Translations under genes and position numbers: made by a program
The notes under the pieces: model-generated
The model's database searches: none
What the model was told of the DNA's origin: nothing
Seen by the model: only the letters and a program-made list of their open reading frames with translations
Origin: Atkinsonella hypoxylon
Lineage: Eukaryota; Ascomycota; Sordariomycetes; Hypocreales; Clavicipitaceae
NCBI GenBank assembly: GCA_000729835.1
Contig: JFHB01000034.1
Coordinates: forward strand, 164,062 to 228,061
Direction: 5' to 3'
Length of the DNA stretch: 64,000 bases
In this document: one piece after another, positions 33,538-43,663 of the stretch
Numbering within the stretch: the first letter of the stretch is position 1
Layout of the letters: every line of letters begins with the position of its first letter

Positions 33538-34831
33538 TCAAGCTTTAGCCGGCACGGCAGTCTGGTACGTGGCATTGACAGCAGTCGCTGGAAGTGGCTC
33601 ATCCTCGCCGTCCTCTTTCATGCCGCCCAGAATCATGGACTTGGGTGCCATGGCTTGCCATAGCTCAGGGTCGGTAAAGGCCTTGAATTTCTCATCGTGC
33701 CATTGCCCCGCCGTGATGGCGCGGCCTTCCGAGTCGACAAACATGGTATCGTCCTCGGCGCGCAGGAAATAGGCAATGGAGTAACGGTGCTCCGTCGGGT
33801 CGAACGGGACGACGCGGTGAATGCAGCTTTGGAACTTCATCCCGCTGGCAAAGCGGAGAGAGTCGCCCACGTGCACAAACGCACATCCCGGCTTGGGGGC
33901 CACGAAGCCCATCTCCCGCGCGCCACACTCACCCGGAGGACGGATCTGGAGCCCCCACTGCTCGCTGAAGAGGAGAGTGAGGGTGCTGATGTCTGTGTGC
34001 TTCTGGTGGCCGATGCGGTTCTCGCCCGCGAGCTCGGAGGGAAGGTAGTGCATCATGGAGAGCTACGGAGCGCAGAGCCGGGTTAGCGATATGGGGGGGG
34101 GGGGGGGGCAATGACGAGAAGGAGATGGATACGCCTCAAACGGCGTCAGATCAGATCACGGGAGGGGCGGCGACTGACAGTAGTGGTAGACGGACGGTCG
34201 TTGCGGTGCGAGTTTTCAAACCGCCCTGCCCCCGTGAGGTGGAGGCCGGTTGAGAGCGCCGACAAGATGACTTTGGTGACGGTGTTGCAGCTGCCGATGG
34301 CGTTTTCCAAGATTTGCAGGTCGCCGCTGTTCTTCACCGGGGCTGGAATCTTGGGACTGTCCCTCTGGATCTCGTCCCGTGACACCTTCAGCATCTCATA
34401 TCCGTCCTTTGTGCCGGCTCCGACACCAGTACGGCTGCCCACCGGCTCGTAGCTAGATTGATCAAGACGATGCTCAGAATGATTGAAGCGGGCCGCCAAT
34501 GCAGTGTCATAGAGGGGGGGGGGAAAGGGAGGGAAACATACCCCAAGTGTGAAGAAATGAGTCCGAACTCATTCTTGGCCTCGATGGGAGCATCGAAAAA
34601 GCGCTTCATCAGTTTCAGTGTCTCCTGCTGGTCGGCAAGCATCCGACGGCCATCAATCCCTTGGAGATCAAGATAGAAGTAGCCCTCTTCCAGACAAGCG
34701 TTGACCACCTTGTCGATCTCGCTTGGGTCCTGGGAAAGCAGGCGACCATAGTCAATGGTCTGCATCGACCAGACGGGCACCCTCTTGCCCATCCATTCCA
34801 CGGTTTGCGGGGCATCGAGCGTGGGAGCCAT
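33538..34831 (-). CDS. 2-oxoglutarate/Fe(II) oxygenase, isopenicillin-N-synthase-like
   Basis: Three exons on the complement: 34542-34831, 34179-34452 and 33538-34062, with introns of 89 and 116 bases; phases agree and give 362 residues, normal for the family. N-terminal DIOX_N-like part (VPVWSMQTIDYGRLL, EEGYFYLDLQG), then the jelly-roll core. The iron ligands are visible: H210 and D212 in GHQKHTDIST and H270 in SCIHRVV, with R281 (HRYSIAYFLR) placed to bind 2-oxoglutarate. Members hydroxylate, desaturate or cyclise small molecules, often in secondary metabolism. The second intron contains a run of about 17 C (G on the plus strand, 34093-34109), which is prone to sequencing or slippage error but lies outside coding sequence. 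First of four consecutive minus-strand metabolic genes. Confidence 0.88.
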
Positions 34832-35626
34832 GATTCTCTCTCCGGGCTTTCACAGCAGCAGTTCGGACTTGGGGATTTGGGGACTTGGAGACTCTGAAGG
34901 GGGAGGAAGACAAGGCGGACGGACGAGTGAGCAGGAAGGGGAGATAAGTCGGCACTGAATTTATAGACTAGTTAGTGCTAGTAATATAGACGGATCCATT
35001 GGTCTCGCCCATGGTTCAAATATTGGACCTCCTCCGCGGACCGTATACAATTCAGTCAACTTACCCCGCTTCTACAAAGAGAAAGCGGGATGGACTTTCT
35101 TGGTGAACAGAGAGCGGGGGCGAGTTCTTGGATCAGGTCAGTACATCCGAGTGTGCAAACATAACTAACTACTCGTTGAATAGTTGGATTTGCTGGCACT
35201 TGTAGACGTTAGGTGGAGATTTTGCTCCGTGGCGTGTTGACGATTTTTCGAACGTTCCGTGTTACTTGCTGTGTTAATAGCGCTCGCTCGAGGCCTAGCG
35301 CACGAGCCGGAGGAAAGTGCGGATCACTTGTGTAACTGCCGTCTTGTCGTATCCAAGTGTATGTAATACAATGTGGCTGAGAGGGACTTTGGTCTAGACT
35401 CTCTTTATACAACTAGCTAAAGTACCGTACCGTACCGTACCGTACTGTACTGTACTGTAACATTTTGGGACAATCCAAGGTGACTGACTGACTGACCCTG
35501 GATTGGGTGAAAAGACCCCTCTGTAAAGTAGATTTGTAAACTCGTTCAGGCCTTGATTTGGATGTACAGGTGTCGTGTCGTCCCCTTCCCCTTCCCCTTC
35601 TCCTTCCCCTTCCCCTTCCATCCAAT
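34832..35626. other. Intergenic region with two short tandem repeats
   Basis: 5' flank of the 2OG oxygenase and 3' flank of the next gene. It holds a (TACCG)n array that changes to (TACTG)n at 35422-35459 and a (CCCCTT)n array at 35582-35619. No gene seen. Confidence 0.5.
35422..35459. repeat. (TACCG)n/(TACTG)n pentanucleotide repeat
   Basis: About four to five TACCG units followed by three TACTG units; the second type differs by one C-to-T change. Seen directly. Confidence 0.88.
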
Positions 35627-36445
35627 CTAGTAGAGGACCAAGCACCGGACCTCAATGCTCTGCCGACATTCGCAAGCGTGGTATGCCGGGTCTTCAAACG
35701 CAGAGTGCAGTGCCCGGCGCGCGACCCCTGTATCCGAGTCAAAACACTTGATGAGCAGCACATCCTGAGGCGTCATGCCATGTTTATAGAACCATCGGTG
35801 GTCGGGATTGTGGCGGACGACCCACGACTCGCCCTCGAAATTGTCCTCCACCAGGGCAGCCCCGACGAGATCGGAATCTGGCACGGATCTGGCGTCCGCC
35901 ACCGCGATAGGGTCCTTGAGGATGGGCTGAATCGGCCGCCAGACGTTGATGATCTGGTATCGCCGCTTGACCAGCTCGTCGGCCTCGGTGGGGAATTCCC
36001 ACCGAAGGCGCCGCTCTGCACCCACGTAGGACTGGTCGACGTGTGTCCTGGTGACAGGTCCGCGGTTGGCGAGGTTTTGCAAGCCCAGGTGGTGCCATTG
36101 GGTTGGTCCGCGTCGCACCTTGTGGTTGAAGACGTGAACGACTCGCGCGCCAGTGACGTTGCGCACGAGCTGCTCGCACTCTTGGTAGTAAATGCCTCGA
36201 ATCCGGTCCTCGTCGACGAACAACGATTCCTGACTCTCGTGGTGACAGTATTGGAACCCTTGGAGATCGAGGGAATACCTGTGCTCGTCGCCATGAACAT
36301 CGGAGATGACAACTTTCCACGCTCTGTGTGGTCGCTTGTTACTGATTCTTCCCTTGCCGATGACGATTGGCGTTGGCTTCGTGCCGTCACCCGGGTCATG
36401 CCAGTAGTTCAATGTGGTTGCCACATCGTGTTTCGAAGCAGCCAT
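35627..36445 (-). CDS. AsaB / GA4-desaturase-type putative oxygenase (CmcJ/NvfI family)
   Basis: Single exon, 272 residues from the ATG at 36445 (the frame stays open 42 bases upstream to a GTG). The family is a fungal group of 2OG/iron-dependent enzymes found in secondary-metabolite clusters (AsaB of aspergillic acid, gibberellin GA4 desaturase, NvfI). Visible family features: a GARVVHVFNHKVRR segment in mid-protein, then TRTHVDQSYVGAERRLR where His135 and Asp137 form the HxD metal pair, the INVWRPIQPILKDPIAV block, and near the end KHGMTPQDVLLIKCFDS, with a C-terminal HSAFEDP that supplies the distal His. All blocks are intact. It is adjacent to and on the same strand as another 2OG oxygenase, so a shared pathway is plausible. 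Confidence 0.85.
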   Translation of the reverse strand: MAASKHDVATTLNYWHDPGDGTKPTPIVIGKGRISNKRPHRAWKVVISDVHGDEHRYSLDLQGFQYCHHESQESLFVDEDRIRGIYYQECEQLVRNVTGARVVHVFNHKVRRGPTQWHHLGLQNLANRGPVTRTHVDQSYVGAERRLRWEFPTEADELVKRRYQIINVWRPIQPILKDPIAVADARSVPDSDLVGAALVEDNFEGESWVVRHNPDHRWFYKHGMTPQDVLLIKCFDSDTGVARRALHSAFEDPAYHACECRQSIEVRCLVLY

Positions 36446-37122
36446 TCTCTCTGTATCTGTATCTGTAGCTGCTGCCCAGTTTGGCACGAACCAGAGCAGT
36501 TCAAATCCAGGCGTTGGCTAATGAATGAAGGCTGCCCAGGGCATATTTAGAGCAAGAACTACCATGTAGGAAGTGCAGTGGTCCACGAAGCGTTACAACA
36601 AACTTTGCGTATTACGACAATGCACGGTACAAAGTACACATTGTAGAGTCTGCAGGTTGTAAGTGGACTGGTGTGAGTTCCCTCAAGTAATTCTCAGTGC
36701 GTAATTGGATGCTCGTTTTTAAATTGTGTCAATAGTTTGGCTTAGCATACTTGTAGCTAAGCCTATATTTATTTATATTGGTGGCTCGCAGCTGAGCAAC
36801 CCGTCACCCGACTTATAGGTAGCGCCTGGATTTCATTGTTAATCCTTTACTTTACTCCGTACTTTACTCCACTTGACTCTACTTTACTTTTACTGTACTG
36901 AGTACCCCGCAGATCCTCACACTGTGGTCAGGTCAGGTGAGGTTAGGTCGGCAGGGAAGCGATGTAGTCAAGCAACGTGGACATTTACGAATATTTGCCA
37001 TGTGGCACCACAACACAACGCCCAACGCATTCACGCGAAAGGGGGGATATTGTCGGCTTCCTGTTCCTGACTCACCGCATAAACAGGCGGCCAGAACGTC
37101 TACCATGCGACGCACGATAGGT
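36446..37122. other. Intergenic region
   Basis: Between two minus-strand genes. AT-rich around 36700-36790; contains TACTCCGTA at 36853-36861 next to TTTACTCC/TTTACT repeats. No gene was recognised. Confidence 0.45.
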
Positions 37123-39024
37123 CTAACTCTTCGATGACCCCACCTCTGCCTTGCTTGTGTTCTCCGTCCGCCGCACCTTGATGGCTGCTTGCTTTTTTGC
37201 CTTTGTCTTCGCTGCAGCTGCCTCCTCCTTAACCTTCTTGACCTCATCGCTGCCAAACATCTTTCGCCATTCCTCTGCCTTTTCCGGCTTGATACGAGTG
37301 AATAAATGCACCGACTTTTGAGTCTCGTGGCCAGGCTTAATAGAATCAGCAAACCATCGTTCAGGAATGGCAAGTGCATCTGCGCCGAGTTGTGAATTGA
37401 TGGATTTTGCTGTATCTGGCATATACGGGGAGACGACAGAACCAATAAGATGAACTAGATTGACGGCTATGCCGATGACGGCTGCGCATTTGGAGGGACT
37501 ATTTTCGGCCAGAGTGTTGTCGAGCTTGTTCGCCTGCAGAAAACCATTGCCCTGCTGAGACATTTGCAGCACAGTTGCCAAGGCAGACCGGATTTTGACA
37601 GCATCAAGCTCTTCAATGTACTGCTTGAGAAGCTTATTGATGTCTTCTAAGAAAGCGTCGAAAGAGTCTTCTTTGTACTCGGTCCAATTCGGGACAATAC
37701 TGTTGTAATACCGCGAGTTGATAAACTTTAAAACTCGACTGACGAAATTGCCCAAGTTCTTTAGAAGTACGTTGTTATTGCAGCTAATGAATGAGTCCCA
37801 TGTAAATTCGCTGTCACCAGATTCTGGTCGATGAGCAAGTAAGAAGTAGCGCCAAATGTCAGCAGCAACACCAGTTTTTTGAGCAGAATCCCCAAAAACC
37901 CCGATACCGCGTGACTTTGAGAATTTGCCCCCTTCGTAGGTAAGATAATCAGTCGTAGAGAGATGATGAAGCTTAGTCCAGGTATCCTTGGTGCCAATTT
38001 GAGAGCTGGGAAATATCACGGAGTGGAAGACAACATTATCTTTGCCAATAAATTGGTATAGTTGCACATCCTCAGGCTGTCGCCACCACTTTTCCCATTG
38101 ATCGGTGTACCGGGCTGTAATAGATACGTATCCAATGCAAGCGTCGAACCATGAGTAAATGACCTTTTCTTCGTATCCAGGCAGTGGGACTGCAGTTCCC
38201 CAATTCATGTCCCTGGTTATACTGCGTGGCTGCAACCCTTCCTTTAACCAGGCTGAAGTGATGACCTTGCTGTTGCTCGACCAGGCGCCGTTTGTGGCGG
38301 AATCCTGAAAGAATTCTTCAACCTCACGTTGCAACTTGTCTAATTCCAAAAATATGTGTTTCGTATCTTTCGTGATCGGTTTAGAGCCATCCACTTTGCA
38401 TCGAGGATGTTTAAGTTGCAGAGATTCTAGTAGTTGACCGCATAGATCACATTGATCGCCTCGAGCATCTACATACCCGCAAATAGGGCACTCGCCTTCG
38501 ACGAAGCGGTCTGCAAGAAATGAATGATGCTCTTCACAGTAAAGTTGGGTCGTCATTCGCTCCTTCAAAAAGCCGTTTTTATGAAGCTTTAAGAAAATGT
38601 CTTGAGTGATGTCTGTCTGGAGTTGAGTCGTTGTGCGGCCAAATATGTCGAAACTGATATTAAACCACTTGTATATTTCGGCGTGGATCGCATGGTACTT
38701 ATCGCAGAGCTCTTGCGGTGTGCACTTTTCTACCAGAGCTCTGGCCTCCGTCGTGGTTCCATATTCATCAGTTCCTAAGAGACGTCAATTCTATTCCTCT
38801 AGCCACGAAGTCTTTTTTTTTTTTTTGCACTTACCACCTACGTAAATGGTATTCAAACCACGGCCTCTGCAGTACCTTGCGAAAACGTCCCCAGACAGTA
38901 CAGAGCCGATGATGTTACCAAGATGTGGGACGTTGTTCACATAAGGTAAAGCACTGGTAACCAAGATGTTCCGCTTGCCAGGCACGGGCAGAACGACATT
39001 ACGAATAGTTGATTGTTCTGTCAT
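37123..39024 (-). CDS. Methionyl-tRNA synthetase, cytosolic type (divergent copy?)
   Basis: Charges tRNA-Met with methionine. Two exons on the complement, 38835-39024 and 37123-38774, with a 60-base intron containing a 13-base A run; 613 residues. Class I motifs are intact: the HIGH-type PHLGN (residues about 33-37) and KFSKS (347-351). The zinc knuckle CPICG...CDLCG has Cys at about 159, 162, 172 and 175, which marks the eukaryotic cytosolic/archaeal-type enzyme rather than the mitochondrial one. There is no GST-like N-terminal domain and no targeting peptide; the tail is Lys/Ala-rich. It differs from common eukaryotic sequence at several usually conserved sites: GGTDEYGTTTEA where CGTDEYGTATET is usual, FPSSQ for FPGSQ, and CNNNVLL for RNNxELL. 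It lies inside a row of metabolic genes. It could be the only cytosolic copy, or a second, possibly resistance-conferring one. Confidence 0.9.
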
Positions 39025-39816
39025 TGTCCACAACAAGAGTGAAAATCGCTAAAAGTCCTCTTCTCGAAGACGAAAACGTAGTGTATCAGGTGAAACACTA
39101 TGGGTGGATTATACTTGCTCCCTCTTTAAAAAAGTGAGTCATATCATGGTTTACTCAAAACTTGATCACGTGCAACCATCTCTTTGTGGAGCACGCGGGT
39201 AAAAATTACACGACCCTGTACCGCGGACCCATCTCGCATGGGGCTGTATACTTTACTGAGCTAACCCCAATTAGGTATCCCACAACTGGACCACCCGTCT
39301 CTTACTCTGACCGGATTATCTTGATCCCTAGTGACTCTAACGAAGTAAAGAATAAAAGATTATGTACAGCTTGTGATGTAGAACCAAGGCCCTGGCCACT
39401 GCCAGAACCAGCCGAGTGATTTTGATTAGCTGTAAGAATCGAACGCCCCTCCTCAATCTGGTCAGTACTCCGTCAACTGGTAACAGAAAATTTGTTGCAC
39501 GCCCCACTATAGACCCATTATTCTTAGTAGCCGCCCCTCGATTTCACCGTTGCACTCCCCTCTCATCAACTTCGTTACACGAGCCTCATCAGGAACTTCT
39601 TATCCCAAATCACGCCAGCGATTCATTCATGCTGTTTTTCATATAGAAAACGATAGTAAATACAGATCACTTATATTCGTAAGTCTGTAAGACCTGATGC
39701 TCATTACGCTGACAATTTCCATCCGTTGGCACGTAAGCCTCGGCTGCAAAGAAAAAAAAAAAAGTAAGAAAGAGGTCGAAGCTCTATGATAATATAATGT
39801 ATGTACAGCGGCACCA
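39025..39816. other. Intergenic region
   Basis: 5' flank of the synthetase and 3' flank of the lyase gene. An A run of 12 is at about 39752-39763. No coding or RNA gene was supported; a tRNA-like AATCGAACG at 39436 lacks a foldable tRNA around it. Confidence 0.45.
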
Positions 39817-41035
39817 CTACACTCCGTTCGCGAACGAAAGGCCGCCAGCTTCTATGTCAACAGACATAGAATGCTTCAACCCGCAAACTTCGAACAGACG
39901 TACTGGAGTCAGATCCTTGGGTGTGCCAACAATGCCCTTTGTTTTCAGAAGCCTCAGCGCCTCCTTCATGGCTCTGTACGCGGGAGCAATGCATGCAAAC
40001 GAGAAAATCATAATCCTGAAGCCCATTTGTCTAGCTTCGTCGACTGTAATGGTGGGACTGGCACCGTTTTCAACACTGTTCAAGAGCAATGGCCACGGCG
40101 CCAGGTCTTTGACAGCCTGTGCTGCTTGCTCCTTGGACTGGAAGCCTTCGAGCAGACCAACATCTGCACCTATGTCTCGCGCTGTCCGAAGGCGTTCGAT
40201 GCACTCATCGTAGCCCAAGGACTGCAGAGCATCCGTTCGAGCAATCAGAACAAAGTCAGAGCGCATGCGAACGCGGGCTGCATGAGCAGCGCGGATACGG
40301 GAGTAGTACTCTTCACGTGGCACGACCTTCTTGCCAGACAGGTGACCGCATCGCTTGGTTAAGACTTGGTCCTCGAGATGGGCTCCGGCAACACCAGCGC
40401 GAATGTATTGCTCCACAGTACGAGCCGCCATGATGGGACCTGACGTTGTGTCAGAAAAAAAGTTCTGTGTCGACTTATACCGACAAACTTCGTGGTATAC
40501 ATCCACTCACCTCCGTATCCAGTATCCATGTCTGCGATCAGAGGCGGCCCAAATGGATCCAGGTTGGCAATCATTTCCGCATTTTCTCGCATCTCATGAA
40601 GTTGAGCAATGGCTAGGTCGGGTTGTCCAAGGCGAGAAGCTGTGGTACCGGCACCAGTCTTTGTTCATCAAACCATGTCAGCATGTTTTTTTTTTTTTTT
40701 TTCTTCTCCCTTGAAAAGAAGGGTCATGATATCTAAATTGACCAACGTACCATGTACATAGCATTGAAGGCAAGCTCAATAGCTGTGCGTGCTGACAAAC
40801 CATCGTAGACCCCAGGGCATACTATTAATTCGTTGGTTTCCAAAAGCATCTTTCGAAGCTTTCTCGCCCCGGATGCTGGCTCTTGCACCTCCGCACTGAT
40901 GTAATTCAGGGGAAGATACTCAGGTTCTCGACCGTTGATATTTGGGTCTTTATCATGGTGTCCGGACACATCACCCATGGCACGATCGAGATGACCGTCC
41001 AGTGTCACTGACTTTTGGATAGCACTGGGCAACAT
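39817..41035 (-). CDS. Isocitrate lyase / PEP-mutase superfamily lyase
   Basis: Three exons on the complement: 40751-41035, 40511-40658 and 39817-40439, with introns of 92 and 71 bases; phases agree and give 351 residues. TIM-barrel lyase: PGVYDGLSAR near the N-terminal strand, PLIADMDTGYGG with the metal-binding Asp pair, then LEDQVLTKRCGHLSGK with catalytic Cys at about 175, DFVLIARTDA, and the LLNSVENGASP loop. The KRCGH loop is the C-C lyase type (oxaloacetate acetylhydrolase, dimethylmalate lyase, methylisocitrate lyase), not the EDKxxxxxNS type of PEP mutase, so phosphonate synthesis is not supported. Substrate is unknown. A long T run (40685-40702, plus strand) sits in the first intron. 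The N-terminal ~60 residues lack an obvious family match and might be shortened or extended by an unseen exon. Confidence 0.85.
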
Positions 41036-42698
41036 TCCTGAAACTCGGAGAAAGAATCTATCAAGGTGAAACTGCTATACAGATATGAATAGAAAGAATG
41101 TATTGAAGAGTATCAAGTAGACTTGACTTTGCTGAAGCAGACAGAATCACACTCTTTCCAGCGGACAAAATCGACTCTTTTATAGCCCTATTCAGGCAGG
41201 AGTCCTAATTCAGCCAAGAAGTCTAACCCGGACGGCTTACAGTCGCTTCTATCCTTGTCACGGAACAAATTGGAGCTCATAATGGTCCTCCTTGCTCACG
41301 TTTTGCGATAAGAAGAATAACATACACCTCAAACCCGCCCTTATGCTCTATTGTCATACTACTATTGCCGACAGCATGTTTCCCTCCCCGTCCAATTAGT
41401 CTTGGCAACCCTGTTTCTCATCATAAAACGTAGAGTTGGGATGTAACGCTACTAGTAAGTTAAGCTTATTCGATAACATTGTCTTAGTACCATGCCTGCC
41501 TCATCTACTGGCACTTTCTATCAGGAGTCAAATGACGGGCCGCATGGCCTATTTTCTCCGAGTATTCTGGGGCTTTGCCAAGAGTTTTACAATCATTGCG
41601 CCAGGTTGGCACCTTGGACGCCACCGAACCGAAGGACGTCGGGCCCCGACTCCTTTCGTGCTCGCATGCACGTCGGAAGAAATTTGCACGTGCGAAGCCC
41701 TGTTCAGGAAGAGCCCTTTTCGTACCGGAGGAACGATGATTATTTTGCATACCCCATTCGCTACCAAGTTGTCAGATCTCGGATATATGAATTCTTGCCG
41801 CAACAAGTCCGCCGGCGGCGGCTTAGCTCCACGGAGAGCCCGGAGCCAAGCACGGTATGAGAATGGAGCCGGATCATGAGGTTTAGACGCGTCTGAACAT
41901 CTCTACTTCATCCACGGCTTCTATGATCATTTACCAGGTGTAAGTTGGAATCCCGGAGGTACGGCCGGAAGTGGGACGGCACAAGTGGTGAAGAATGTGG
42001 TGGAACACGGCTGAAAAGGGTGATGGACTCATTCCCAAATGGGATCAAATGCCTGAGAATACCTGAGACAAAGCCATGAATGATTGATTGGCTTTGCACC
42101 AACCAGCCTGTCACGGATCATGGAGTACAGTCGGCCCGCAGCCATAGACCCCCATCACCGTGGCGCGGCAAGTTGTCGAGGCGTTTCACGCATGGGGCGA
42201 AAAAAAGAGGAAATTTTTTTTTTTTTTTTTAAAATCCGATACGACACAAAGCGTTGCATCAAGATATGCTTCTTTTCGGGGGAAATGGGTCATTTCCTGT
42301 CCACAACTCCGCGTGGAATCCGAACGCGTTAAGCCGCAAGTCTTGGCGGAGACAATAAAGGCATCTCGCACTTGGGCGCATCTCCCATTGGCTGGCCTGG
42401 TGCTATCAGCACCGCCGTTCAAGCGAAGCCCTCCGGTTGGCCGATCAACTTGTGCCAAAGGCCAATTTGCTCCACAGCACAGTCGCTCCATAAGCGGGCC
42501 TGTGTGGTCAAATTACTCCGATGGAACTCGTCTCCGTGGCAGAAGTGACGGAAAGCATACTGAGAAAAAAATAATAACCATACTGAAATAACTGCCCCTT
42601 TCGGCTTCCGTGTGCCATTGCGCGTTCTCTTACTTATCAACGGGATGCCAATTGCATCTGTACGCCGCAAGACTGAATTTTGGGGAGCATTTGTCACC
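41036..42698. promoter_or_regulatory. Divergent intergenic region between lyase and DUF1275 genes
   Basis: About 1.7 kb between divergently read genes. An open frame on the plus strand (about 41436-41879) has no recognisable domain and overlaps frames of similar size on the other strand, so I do not call it. A T run of 17 lies at about 42214-42230. The region could hold shared control sites for the two genes. Confidence 0.4.
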
Positions 42699-43663
42699 AT
42701 GAGCAAGTCACAAAATCAGGAAAACACCATACAGTCCGATTCAGACACGGACCAGCCAAGCAAGAACGCCAATCTCTGGGATAAATTCTCTCAAAATGTC
42801 GACTTGCAACTTGCCTATGTCCCCTTGCTGGTCTGTTGCTTCGTCTCGGGGCTGACTGACGGCACGATTTACAACGGTGAGCAAGCTGCACGCGCCTTAG
42901 CACACCCATGATAACCATAATGTCTAATACGAGTCACAAGCCTATGGCACTTTTGTCTCCATGCAAACAGGTATGGTATGCACTGCGGAATAGCCGTCTG
43001 CTTAGCCGTGATCTATCATATGCCATGTCGCATCATCCATTGCTGAAACCACATTCAGGCAATACCATCTTCGTCGCCCTTGGGTCATCCGGGTACAACA
43101 ACAAGCCATATGGTTGGGCGCGGTCGCTTTGCTCCATCGCCTTCTTTATTTTCGGCTCATTTGCCTTCTCGCGCTTCTCTCTGTGGCTGGGCGGTCAGCG
43201 TCGCGGAGTGGTAATGCTGTCGTTCTTCCTCCAGTCTCTTATGGTCATTTTGGCTGCTGGCATCATCCAGGGACGCGTCATTGATGGCTCGTATCCATCG
43301 AAGCGGCCGCCCACGGATGTTGACTTCAAAGAACTGATCATCATCGCGTTGCTGAGTTTCCAAGCGGCTGGCCAGATCGTGTGCAGTCGTACCTTAAAAG
43401 TCAGTGAAGTGCCTACAGTTGTGGTCACAAGCATGCTTTGTGATCTCATGTCAGACCCAGCTTTGTTTACGCTTGGCAGAAACAGCAAGCGAAGCCGGCG
43501 GTTCATCGCGTTTGTCCTTACACTGCTGGGCGCCATATGCGGCGGCTGGATCTCCAAAGCCGCCGGTGCCGTAGGTCCTTCTCTTTGGACCGTGTCGGGC
43601 ATTAAATTTTTCATTGCATGTAGCTGGTACTTTTGGAAACCGCAAGCTGATTCTGTCGTGTGA
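42699..43663 (+). CDS. DUF1275 (YoaK-like) membrane protein
   Basis: Three exons: 42699-42876, 42941-42970 (30 bases) and 43059-43663, with phase-1 junctions; 270 residues. The tiny middle exon supplies the family core motif: spliced it reads GTIYN-AYGTFVSMQTGNTIF, which matches the SFxxYGxFVSMQTGNTV type signature of DUF1275. About six hydrophobic segments are visible (VPLLVCCFVSGLTDG, LCSIAFFIFGSFAF, GVVMLSFFLQSLMVILAAGI, IIIALLSFQAAGQIV, FIAFVLTLLGAICGGWI, IKFFIACSWYFW). The family occurs in bacteria and fungi and is presumed to be a transporter, but no substrate is established. The start at 42699 (CACC-ATG) was preferred over an upstream in-frame ATG at 42645. It is divergent from the lyase gene and might export or import that pathway's product. 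Confidence 0.85.

Noticed and set aside
35558..36550. Plus-strand open frame of 330 residues over the AsaB-like oxygenase gene
   Set aside because: Antisense shadow; no domain is seen, while the minus-strand frame carries the full family motif set.
39425..39470. tRNA-like AATCGAACG box
   Set aside because: No complementary acceptor stem or D arm; probably chance or a very old fragment.
39817..41035. PEP mutase and therefore a phosphonate pathway
   Set aside because: The loop is EDQxxxKRCGH with a catalytic Cys, the lyase type, not the EDKxxxxxNS motif of PEP mutase; no phosphonopyruvate decarboxylase is nearby.
41436..41879. Plus-strand open frame of 147 residues between the lyase and DUF1275 genes
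   Set aside because: Similar-size frames overlap it on both strands, composition is not coding-like, and no domain or signal peptide is seen.
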